A DNA stretch of 29,554 bases from Gammaproteobacteria bacterium UBA2675 (lineage in GTDB: Bacteria > Pseudomonadota > Gammaproteobacteria > Pseudomonadales > Pseudohongiellaceae). This document shows positions 1 to 6,817 of this stretch, piece after piece. Each line of letters starts with the position of its first letter. Position 1 is the stretch's first letter. The DNA lies in assembly GCA_002354805.1 (NCBI GenBank), contig DEMH01000007.1, positions 994-30,547 of the forward strand. Direction: 5' to 3'. The translations under genes and the position numbers were made by a program. The notes below the pieces were generated by a model that saw only the letters and a list, made by a program, of their open reading frames with translations, searched no databases and was not told where the DNA came from.

Positions 1-98
1 GGCAGCGCCTTGGTTTTAATCTTGTTGTTGTCCGGGTCTCTCAGCCAGGCGCAATCGATCTTGTGCTTCGCAACATCCACTCCGACGTAACTGGTCAT
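1..98 (-). CDS. IS110-family transposase, N-terminal fragment (cut by window edge)
   Basis: The 32 residues visible begin MTSYVGVDVAKHKIDCAW, the start of the RuvC-like DEDD domain of IS110-family recombinases, where the first catalytic Asp lies in the VGVDVAK motif (here Asp8). The gene runs off the left edge, so the rest of the DEDD domain and the Tnp serine domain are not visible. I cannot tell whether the element is intact or which subgroup it belongs to. The start is the ATG with AGGGGAG and AGGA sequences in the 20 bases before it. The gene is transcribed away from pstB, and its leader holds several stem-loops that fit a bridge RNA. IS110 enzymes recombine DNA without terminal inverted repeats, using an element-encoded RNA. 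Family assignment is firm from the motif; activity is unknown. Confidence 0.85.
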   Translation of the reverse strand, partial: MTSYVGVDVAKHKIDCAWLRDPDNNKIKTKAL

Positions 99-103
99 TT
101 TCC

Positions 104-302
104 TAACACTCCCCTTATACATGCAGCATCACTTTGCCGGAGCAAAGGCGCTTGGATACCATCCAGTTTGTTAAGAAAGAAAGCGTCAGTTGCTTATCTC
201 GTCACCAGTATCCAGGTACTCAGGACTGCCGCAGCGATACTGACGCTTCGCCACATTGGTTAGCTAAACCAGTGTAGCAAAAGAGAGAAATTCAGATATA
301 AG
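104..302 (-). ncRNA. Putative IS110 bridge RNA (left-end non-coding region)
   Basis: On the minus strand, between the inferred left end of the element (about 302) and the transposase start (98), three structures lie in order. A 9-bp hairpin with loop AGCTA spans 275-253. A 10-bp perfect stem, AAGCGTCAGT at 181-190 paired with 239-248, encloses a long loop. A stem TAACA/TGTTA (169-173 with 104-108) encloses a second loop. This is the 5' stem-loop, target-binding loop, donor-binding loop order known for IS621-type bridge RNAs. The 5' side of the first loop contains GGCAGTCCT (230-222), identical to the minus strand at 309-301, the flank plus a CT core. The 3' side of the second loop contains TATAAGG (119-113), complementary to the element end at 303-297. 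Structure and matches are seen by eye; the function is inferred. Confidence 0.5.
253..275 (-). other. Hairpin at 5' end of putative bridge RNA
   Basis: ACATTGGTT at 253-261 pairs with AACCAGTGT at 267-275 (nine pairs, one G-T) around the loop AGCTA. It is the first structure downstream of the inferred IS110 left end in transposase orientation, where bridge RNAs carry a 5' stem-loop. Confidence 0.55.
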
Positions 303-611
303 GACTGCCACCCTAGTTCCGAGGCCGGAAGCGATGAGCTCAGTCGCGAGCCCGCGTAGCGTGCGAGGTCGAGTTCCGCCCCGCCGGGCGACAGGTGAAA
401 GTATGCGATCCGGGCGAGATCTGACACCCACCTCCCGGCCCGCTCTAGAACAGAGTGTTTACGTCAGGGCCGGGAGCGTTGAGCCTGATCACGGCGCCGA
501 ATGCGGCAATACAGCTCAATCGAGGCAGCGGGGATAAGGGGGCAAGGAGCGACGAAAACCTGAGGAGGACTGCCCCCTTAGCTCCGGTGCCGAAAGCGCT
601 GAACCAGATCT
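301..611. repeat. Degenerate repeat, three copies (301-345, about 469-490, 566-610); probable IS110 target repeat
   Basis: The 45 bases at 301-345 and 566-610 align without gaps and are identical at about 32 positions; both begin AGGACTGCC. A shorter core, GCCGGAAGCGATGAGCTCAGTC at 324-345, recurs as related sequence at 469-490 and 589-610, giving spacings of 145 and 120 bases. No convincing gene covers 99-633; the short open frames there have no ribosome binding site or recognisable product. The copy at 301 starts at the inferred IS110 boundary, whereas the copy at 566 continues leftwards into unrelated sequence, so the element appears to have inserted inside one repeat unit. The identity of the repeat family is unknown. 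Confidence 0.6.
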
Positions 612-633
612 GCCTATCGGAAATCAGATTCGG

Positions 634-1506
634 TTAACCATAGCGGCCGGTGATGTAGTCCTCAGTCTGCTTCTTGCTCGGGTTCGTGAACAGCGTATCC
701 GTATCCCCAAACTCAATCAGCTTACCCATATACATGAACGCCGTGTAATCTGAGACACGTGCCGCCTGTTGCATGTTGTGGGTAACGATGATGATGGTGT
801 ACTGGTGCTTCAATTCGTTGATCAGCTCTTCGATCTTCAGGGTTGAGATCGGGTCCAGCGCCGAGGCCGGTTCGTCCAGCAGAATGACCTCAGGCTCAAT
901 GGCAATGGCGCGGGCAATCACCAGACGTTGCTGCTGACCACCGGACATACCGAACGCATTGTCCTGCAGACGGTCCTTGACCTCATCCCAGAGTGCTGCA
1001 GCACGCAGCGATTTTTCGACAACCTCGTCCAGTACACGGCGTGACTTCACACCCTGCAGTCGCAGGCCGTAAGCTACATTTTCATAGATTGATTTCGGGA
1101 AGGGGTTAGGCTTCTGGAATACCATACCGACACTACGGCGCAGATCGGCCACATCCACATCGCGATCGTAGATATTCTTGTCGTCCATGCGGATCTCGCC
1201 TTCGATACGGCAGATATCGACCAGGTCGTTCATGCGATTGAAGCAACGCAGCAGCGTTGATTTACCACAGCCTGACGGTCCGATGAAGGCAGTTACCCGC
1301 TTTTCCGGAATAGTCAGATTGATGTTGTGCAGTGCCTGGTCATTACCGTAATAAAGATTCAGATTGTCGACTGTAATCTTCGGCGTTTCCTCCTCGATTG
1401 CATAGGATTCACGCTCGGTCACCATTCGGGCGGACGCTGCAGACACGGTTGGCCGTTCCGTACGATTGACGCTGCTATCGGCGGTGCCTGGGTTTTCTGC
1501 TGTCAT
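634..1506 (-). CDS. pstB: Phosphate ABC transporter ATP-binding protein PstB
   Basis: PstB is the cytoplasmic ATPase that powers phosphate import through the PstC-PstA channel. Counting from the start used here, the protein has 290 residues. The Walker A motif GPSGCGKST is near residues 76-84, the ABC signature MSGGQ near 187-191, the Walker B strand VILLDE near 207-212, and the switch histidine in VTHN near 243. About 40 residues precede the ABC core, somewhat more than in E. coli PstB. An ATG at 1524 would add six residues but lacks a ribosome binding site, whereas the ATG at 1506 has AGGA nine bases upstream. It is the last gene of the pstSCAB cluster, 65 bases from pstA. No phoU follows: the next bases hold the degenerate repeat and IS110. 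No clear terminator was seen after the stop. Confidence 0.95.
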   Translation of the reverse strand: MTAENPGTADSSVNRTERPTVSAASARMVTERESYAIEEETPKITVDNLNLYYGNDQALHNINLTIPEKRVTAFIGPSGCGKSTLLRCFNRMNDLVDICRIEGEIRMDDKNIYDRDVDVADLRRSVGMVFQKPNPFPKSIYENVAYGLRLQGVKSRRVLDEVVEKSLRAAALWDEVKDRLQDNAFGMSGGQQQRLVIARAIAIEPEVILLDEPASALDPISTLKIEELINELKHQYTIIIVTHNMQQAARVSDYTAFMYMGKLIEFGDTDTLFTNPSKKQTEDYITGRYG

Positions 1507-1571
1507 GTTTGTAGATCCTGTCATCTTTGAATCGGGTTAGCCGTGGTTGTCATCGCTATAAATGGGACTGC

Positions 1572-3239
1572 TTAATCACCTGCACTGCGGTAACGTTCAC
1601 GCAGATGGTTGCGGATACTGATCGCAGTGAGGTTCAGTATCACAATCAGCATCACCAGTATCAACGCAGTCGCATAGACCAGTGGTCTGGCGGCTTCGAC
1701 ATTGGGGCTCTGGAAACCCACGTCATAAATGTGGAAACCCAGGTGCATGATCTTACGTTCCAGGTGAATGAACGGGAACGTGCCATCAATCGGCAGTGTC
1801 GGTGCCAGTTTAACGACGCCTACCAGCATTAGCGGTGCAACCTCACCTGCGGCCCTCGCAATCGCCAGAATCAGACCAGTCATCATTGCTGGTGTGGCGA
1901 GTGGCACAATCACCTTCCACAGTGTCTCCGACTTGGTTGCACCGAGCGCGAGACTGCCCTGACGAATGGTGCTCGGAATACGCGACAGACCTTCTTCAGT
2001 GGAAACAATCACGATAGGCAGGGTCAGCAGTGCCAGCGTCAGCGATGCCCAGAACAGACCTGGCGTGCCGAAAGTTGGTGCGGGCAATGATGCCTCGTAG
2101 AAAAGCTGGTCGATATTGCCGCCCAGAAAATAGACAAAAAAGCCCAGACCAAATACGCCGTAAACAATGGACGGCACACCGGCAAGGTTATACACGGAGA
2201 TACGGATGATACGCGTCATGGTGCCCTGCTTGGCGTATTCGCGCAGATAAATCGCTGCCAGAATGCCAAACGGTGTCACGATGATAGACATCACCATGAC
2301 CATGGTGACGGTGCCAAAGATGGCAGGAAAAATACCGCCTTCAGTGTTGGCCTCGCGAGGCTCGTCGGTCATGAACTCCCACAGGCGCTCAACATACTGC
2401 ACTGATTTCTGGAACACCGACATGGTGTTGGGCGCGGTCACACGCATGATATGGGCAAAAGAAATGTTGACCTCGCTGCCCTGACTGGTCTGCATACGCA
2501 GTGTGTCACGCTCGGTAGAATCGTACAGTGCATCCAGCTCCTGACGCAGCAAGGTATATTCGGCTTCCAGCTGGGAACGACCGGTGGCGATACGCGCGCG
2601 CTCCAGAGTTTCCATTTCCGGTGACGGTGGATTCAGTTCAAGATTTCGCTCATCCAGGCGAAGTCGCTCAAGCGCAGTATTGATGCGACCGATTTCGCCT
2701 CGTTCCAGTTCATGGATACGATCATAGATCTGCAGACTGCGCTCGATGGCTGACTGCAATGATGGCCAGAATGCGTCATCCGATGGTGTACTGACAACAT
2801 TGCCTTCCTGCAGCAAAGCGACAGGTGTCCCGTAGAAATTGCCCCACTCGCGACGTTCCACAACGTAAATATTGTCAGGGTATTGCCAGGGTTCCATGTA
2901 CAGGTCCAGGTGCCAGACAAAATCCTGGCCTGTCTGGTCACGATTTCCCACCTTGATCAGGTGACGAACGACCAGCTCTTCTGACTCAGGCACCACTTCA
3001 CCGGAGTCTCTGGCAACTGCCGCGGGCACAGTCTGGCTGCGAACCAGCTCACCAATCAACTCCCGTCGCTCGCCATCGGCGCCGACCATGGTGATTTGCG
3101 CGACATCAGCGGGCCAGAAGTGTCCAAAGCCCCGGATCGCGATCAGACCAATCAGGCCAACCACCATAATCATGCACAGGGACACAGCACCGGCGTTCAG
3201 CCAGATCCACGGTGAGCCACTCTTAAACCACTGTTTCAT
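1572..3239 (-). CDS. pstA: Phosphate ABC transporter permease PstA (long form)
   Basis: One of the two inner-membrane permease subunits of the high-affinity phosphate importer. At 555 residues it is nearly twice the length of E. coli PstA. A first membrane segment lies at about 15-38. It is followed by roughly 260 residues that are probably periplasmic and include a helical, coiled-coil-like stretch rich in Glu, Arg and Leu near 175-250. This is the N-terminal extension typical of Pseudomonas-type PstA (DUF3333). The MetI-like permease core follows, with an EAA-type loop, RQGSLALGATKSETLWKVIV, which contacts PstB. The start codon ATG has GAGAG upstream. The gene lies 42 bases after pstC and belongs to the same transcript. 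The role of the extension is not known. Confidence 0.95.
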   Translation of the reverse strand: MKQWFKSGSPWIWLNAGAVSLCMIMVVGLIGLIAIRGFGHFWPADVAQITMVGADGERRELIGELVRSQTVPAAVARDSGEVVPESEELVVRHLIKVGNRDQTGQDFVWHLDLYMEPWQYPDNIYVVERREWGNFYGTPVALLQEGNVVSTPSDDAFWPSLQSAIERSLQIYDRIHELERGEIGRINTALERLRLDERNLELNPPSPEMETLERARIATGRSQLEAEYTLLRQELDALYDSTERDTLRMQTSQGSEVNISFAHIMRVTAPNTMSVFQKSVQYVERLWEFMTDEPREANTEGGIFPAIFGTVTMVMVMSIIVTPFGILAAIYLREYAKQGTMTRIIRISVYNLAGVPSIVYGVFGLGFFVYFLGGNIDQLFYEASLPAPTFGTPGLFWASLTLALLTLPIVIVSTEEGLSRIPSTIRQGSLALGATKSETLWKVIVPLATPAMMTGLILAIARAAGEVAPLMLVGVVKLAPTLPIDGTFPFIHLERKIMHLGFHIYDVGFQSPNVEAARPLVYATALILVMLIVILNLTAISIRNHLRERYRSAGD

Positions 3240-3281
3240 GCAATTGTCTCTCAGTCGTCGTTCAGCCAGACCAGCGCGCGC

Positions 3282-5579
3282 TTACAGATTGCTGTAACGA
3301 TGGCGCAGCCGCTGGCGAATTATTTCTGCCAGTGTGTTCACTACAAATGTAAGGGCCAGCAACACCAGCGCGGCCAGGAACAGCACACGGAAGTGAGAGG
3401 ATCCCACCGCAGTTTCCGGAAGCTCCACTGCAATATTGGCAGACAGGGTGCGCATTCCTTCAAAGATATTGAAGTTCACCACCGGGCTGTTGCCGGTTGC
3501 CATCAGGACAATCATGGTTTCACCAACGGCACGGCCAAAACCCATCATGACGGCAGAGAAGATACCGGGGCTGGCCGTTGGCAGCACGACACCAACCACT
3601 GTCTGCCAACGGGTCGCCCCCAATGCCAGAGAGCCCTGCGTCAGGTGCTTGGGTACTGTAAACACGGCGTCTTCTGCAATCGAAAAAATGGTGGGGATGA
3701 CGGCAAAGCCCATCGCAATCCCGACAATCAGGGCGTTGCGCTGGTCATAGTTGATACCTATGTTGGTAAACCACTGACGCATGCTGCCACCAAACATCCA
3801 GACTTCCACCCAGGGACTGGCAGCCAGACAAAGGTATCCAAAAATCAGGATAACCGGCACCAGCAGTGCTGCCTCCCATCCTTCCGGGACAAGGCTGCGG
3901 ATATTGACAGGTAATCTGGACCAGGCGTAGGCGAATACCAGCAGCATGACGGGCATCAGGAACAGGATGCTGAACACTGCCGGCAGATTGCTCTCCACGA
4001 ATGGCGCCAGCCACAGACCGGCCAGGAAGCCCAAAATGACGGTGGGCAGTGCTTCCATGATTTCAATACTGGGCTTGACCACTCCACGCAGCTTGGGTGT
4101 CATGAAATAAGCGGTGTAAATAGCCCCGGCGATACCCAGCGGCATGGCAAACAGCATCGCGTAAAATGCTGCCTTCAGTGTACCAAGGCTCAATGGCACC
4201 AGACTGAACTTGGATTCGAACTCATCAGAGCCAGAGGAAGACTGCCAGATAAACTCCGGATCCGCACGCCCCTCATACCAGACCCGGTTCCACATGGCTG
4301 CCCAGGACAATTGTGGGTGCTCATTCCACAACTCGGCTTCGGTAACAGTGCCCTGTTCGTCCATATAGAGAATGCGTTGGTTGATCTGCGAAACAGCAAC
4401 ATGAGTCAGGGCTACATCTGAAAATTCGTCGAGCAGCAACGTTCGCGACGAGGTTCCGTAGTGAATGCCAATCTGGCCAGCACGGTCGACGGCAATAAAC
4501 CCCTTGCGTGTGTGTTCCGGGGCGATAGCCGTAATTTCGGCTCCATGGGAGTCAAAGCGCCGAACCTCTTCGAGGCGAAAATTGTTCTGCTCATCGCGAA
4601 CCAGAAACCACTGGCTCAATTCACCACTTTCGGTACCGAGTACCAGAGAAACAGTGCCTACCAGAAACGCAGCAGCCGTAATTCGCTCACCGCCGCCAGC
4701 GTCAACTGTCTGCACCAGGCGCGCCGCCGTTGGTGTGGAAATATCATAGTAGTGAACATTGCCGGTGGTATCGATGACAAAAAGATTGCGCAATGACTTG
4801 TCCAGCAGCAGTTGTTGCGGCGTTGCCGGCAGGTCAGGCAGCTCATAGCTAACTGACGATATCTGTACCTGACCGGTCAACAGATTGTTGCGGGAACTCA
4901 CCGAGGTCAGCAACATGCGCCCGTCACGGGTGTAGGCTGCCAGTGCACTGGCCGTGACGCCACGGGTATTGGTTTCAACCGCAACCAGATCCAGCGGCTG
5001 CCCTTCGGTATCAACCGTAATCGGCTGCTGCCCCAGTGGGTAGGCCAGCCGGGGTGTTAGTACACGCTCGTCTACCGGGAAGCTGATATCGAACTGATGC
5101 TGAACGACCTGGGCCTGCCCGTTGCTGAGACCATACACATGCATATTGGAGATGGGCTCGGCGGCGTAGAAGCTGGTTGGCTGCACGCCATCTGGCAATG
5201 GCACGGCGAAGCGCTGAAGGGTTGCACCCGTGCCAGAATCGAAAAACACGACCTCAGCATCATCGGTGTATTGCACACCCATGGTTTGATAACGTTCCAG
5301 CAACAGCTGACGTGTCTCACCCTCGGATACTGCAGGTTGATAGCTGGCACCTGCGTCGACGGTGGCACCGCGAAATATCGGCGCTACCTCGTAAAACAGG
5401 TAAATGAAAATGGTGGCCAGTGCCAGAACAACACCATAACCGGCCGCCGTAATGCCCCACTTGGAAAAGCTGTCGCGGCGGGCGCGCCGTTGACGCATGC
5501 GCTGACGCTGTTCCGCGCCGGGCAACAGACTGACCCTGGGTTTGTCGGGAGTTGGAATATCCGGGGCAAGGTCAGACAT
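3282..5579 (-). CDS. pstC: Phosphate ABC transporter permease PstC (long form)
   Basis: Partner permease of PstA. The 765-residue product has a basic, Arg-rich N-terminus (QRQRMRQRRARRDSF), a membrane segment near 45-65, and a large region of about 370 residues, probably periplasmic. That region has repeating beta-strand character resembling propeller blades. A MetI-like permease domain completes the protein, with the EAA-type loop LTQGSLALGATRWQTVVGVV near 655-675 and the GRAVGETM motif after it. Short PstC proteins have about 320 residues; this long form occurs in Pseudomonas and marine gammaproteobacteria. The 142-base gap from pstS holds a Pho box and a stem-loop, so pstC probably has its own phosphate-starvation promoter. 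The ATG start has only a weak ribosome binding site. Confidence 0.95.
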   Translation of the reverse strand: MSDLAPDIPTPDKPRVSLLPGAEQRQRMRQRRARRDSFSKWGITAAGYGVVLALATIFIYLFYEVAPIFRGATVDAGASYQPAVSEGETRQLLLERYQTMGVQYTDDAEVVFFDSGTGATLQRFAVPLPDGVQPTSFYAAEPISNMHVYGLSNGQAQVVQHQFDISFPVDERVLTPRLAYPLGQQPITVDTEGQPLDLVAVETNTRGVTASALAAYTRDGRMLLTSVSSRNNLLTGQVQISSVSYELPDLPATPQQLLLDKSLRNLFVIDTTGNVHYYDISTPTAARLVQTVDAGGGERITAAAFLVGTVSLVLGTESGELSQWFLVRDEQNNFRLEEVRRFDSHGAEITAIAPEHTRKGFIAVDRAGQIGIHYGTSSRTLLLDEFSDVALTHVAVSQINQRILYMDEQGTVTEAELWNEHPQLSWAAMWNRVWYEGRADPEFIWQSSSGSDEFESKFSLVPLSLGTLKAAFYAMLFAMPLGIAGAIYTAYFMTPKLRGVVKPSIEIMEALPTVILGFLAGLWLAPFVESNLPAVFSILFLMPVMLLVFAYAWSRLPVNIRSLVPEGWEAALLVPVILIFGYLCLAASPWVEVWMFGGSMRQWFTNIGINYDQRNALIVGIAMGFAVIPTIFSIAEDAVFTVPKHLTQGSLALGATRWQTVVGVVLPTASPGIFSAVMMGFGRAVGETMIVLMATGNSPVVNFNIFEGMRTLSANIAVELPETAVGSSHFRVLFLAALVLLALTFVVNTLAEIIRQRLRHRYSNL

Positions 5580-5634
5580 GAGTGAACGCGGTCCTGTGCA
5601 GGTGGTCTGTAAAGGCTCTGATTCTTATTTAAGC

Positions 5635-5665
5635 AATGCCCGGCTGAACAATTCAGCCAGGCATT
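5635..5665 (-). other. Stem-loop in pstS-pstC gap
   Basis: A 14-pair stem (5635-5648 with 5652-5665, one G-U) closes a TTG loop. On the coding strand it is followed by TTGCTTAAAT rather than a U-tract, so it looks more like a partial terminator or a 3'-end stabiliser than a full terminator. It could raise pstS mRNA over pstCAB mRNA. It also falls in the 5' leader of any transcript from the internal Pho promoter. Confidence 0.7.
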
Positions 5666-5680
5666 TATTCAACGGCGCGC

Positions 5681-5714
5681 AGTCTACGACAGTATTGTGA
5701 CCGTTTTATGACAA
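5681..5714 (-). promoter_or_regulatory. Pho box and -10 upstream of pstC
   Basis: On the minus strand, TTGTCATAAAACGGTCAC (5714-5697) matches the PhoB consensus CTGTCATAAAACTGTCAC at 16 of 18 bases. A further unit, CTGTCGT, lies one 11-base period later (5692-5686). Exactly ten bases after the 18-mer is TAGACT (5686-5681), a plausible -10 hexamer. This fits a PhoB-activated internal promoter for pstCAB. Confidence 0.75.
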
Positions 5715-5721
5715 AACTGTC

Positions 5722-6714
5722 TTATTCGATACCAAGCTCGGCCAGGTAACGATCTGCCACTGCAGCAGGCAGTGTCACGAAGCCATCGCGATCAACAATT
5801 TCCTGACCCTGCTTGCTGTATACCATCTTGATGAACTCGCGGGTCAATGGGTCCAGTTCGCGATTCGGGTGCTTGTTAATGTAGATAAACAGGTATCGGG
5901 CCAGCGGATAGTCACCTGATGCGGCATTCTCCGGTGTCGGTTCAAAAGCCTGGCCACCGTGACTCGCTGCAATTGGCAGTGCGCGCACGCCAGAGGTGCG
6001 ATAACCGATACCGGAATAGCCGATACCGTTGATAGATTCGCTGATACCCTGCACTACTGAGGAAGAGCCGGGCTGCTCGTTGATGCTGGACTTGAAGTCA
6101 CCGCCACACATGGCGTTGTCCTTGAAGAAGCCGTAGGTGCCTGATACCGCATTACGGCTGTACAGCGAAAAATCCCGGTTAGTCCAGGCATCGCCCAGAC
6201 CCAGCTGCCCCCAACGCGTGATATCTTCAGCGAACCCACAACGACGGGTCGCAGAGAAAATGGCGTCGATCTGCGGCAGGCTCAATGATTCGATGGGGTT
6301 ATCCCGGTTGACAAAAACCGCCAGCATGTCGACCGCAACCGGCAGCTCTGTCGGTCGGTAGCCGTGCTGCGCCTCGAACTCCTGAATCTCGGACTGACGC
6401 ATGCCACGGCTCATCGGAGCCAGCATGGCTGTTCCCTGTGTCAGAGCGGGCGGCGCAGTGGACGAGCCAGCACCCTGAATCTGCACGTTGACATTCGGGT
6501 AGTAGGTGTTGAAAGCCTCTGCCCACAGCGTCATCAGGTTGTTCAGGGTATCCGAACCGATGCTCGACAGATTGCCAGATACGCCTGAGGCTCGCTCGTA
6601 GTCCGACAGAGCCGGATCGACGTCGGCCAGCAGCGATGCCGAGAATGTTGCCGTGCCAGCAAATGCGACAACAGCAAACAGTTTTTTCAGTGGGGCAAAT
6701 TTCAGAGGGGTCAT
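5722..6714 (-). CDS. pstS: Periplasmic phosphate-binding protein PstS
   Basis: The substrate-binding protein of the high-affinity phosphate importer. The 330-residue product has a signal peptide, with Lys residues then a hydrophobic core VVAFAGTATFSASLL and likely cleavage after SLLA near residue 30. The mature part has phosphate-pocket features of the PBP-like PstS family: GSDTL near the N-terminus, GAGSST, and the SRNAVSGTYGFF segment. The start ATG is preceded by GGAG at nine bases. A Pho box with a correctly spaced -10 lies 67-87 bases upstream. The gene is first of pstSCAB, and the cotransporter-family gene upstream ends about 100 bases before it. Length and motifs are those of Pseudomonas-type PstS rather than E. 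coli PstS. Confidence 0.95.
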   Translation of the reverse strand: MTPLKFAPLKKLFAVVAFAGTATFSASLLADVDPALSDYERASGVSGNLSSIGSDTLNNLMTLWAEAFNTYYPNVNVQIQGAGSSTAPPALTQGTAMLAPMSRGMRQSEIQEFEAQHGYRPTELPVAVDMLAVFVNRDNPIESLSLPQIDAIFSATRRCGFAEDITRWGQLGLGDAWTNRDFSLYSRNAVSGTYGFFKDNAMCGGDFKSSINEQPGSSSVVQGISESINGIGYSGIGYRTSGVRALPIAASHGGQAFEPTPENAASGDYPLARYLFIYINKHPNRELDPLTREFIKMVYSKQGQEIVDRDGFVTLPAAVADRYLAELGIE

Positions 6715-6767
6715 GCGTCAATTCTCCGTTCCGTTGTGGATTCGAATCCAACAAATTTCGGTCTCGG

Positions 6768-6801
6768 ACTATACCGACTGCTTATGACAATTATGTGACA
6801 A
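6768..6801 (-). promoter_or_regulatory. Pho box and -10 upstream of pstS
   Basis: On the minus strand, TTGTCACATAATTGTCAT (6801-6784) contains two TTGTCA repeats 11 bases apart, matching the PhoB binding unit. After a ten-base gap comes TATAGT (6773-6768), a good -10. No -35 is needed at PhoB promoters, where the box takes its place. Same architecture and spacing as the box before pstC. Confidence 0.85.
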
Positions 6802-6817
6802 CGCTGTTACGCAACGA

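Noticed and set aside
63..637. Short plus-strand open frames in the repeat region (63-263, 334-537, 455-637)
   Set aside because: No ribosome binding sites, odd composition, and they overlap the IS110 leader and the repeats.
301..640. Integron attC array beside IS110
   Set aside because: The repeats lack GTTRRRY/RYYYAAC core pairs and imperfect-palindrome layout, and no cassette genes or integrase were seen.
3300..3914. Long plus-strand frame opposite pstC (204 codons), and similar long antisense frames elsewhere
   Set aside because: Composition rich in His/Gln/Arg and typical of the reverse of a GC-rich gene; the opposite strand is a clear PstC. The same applies to frames opposite the cotransporter, ispB and DAHP synthase genes.
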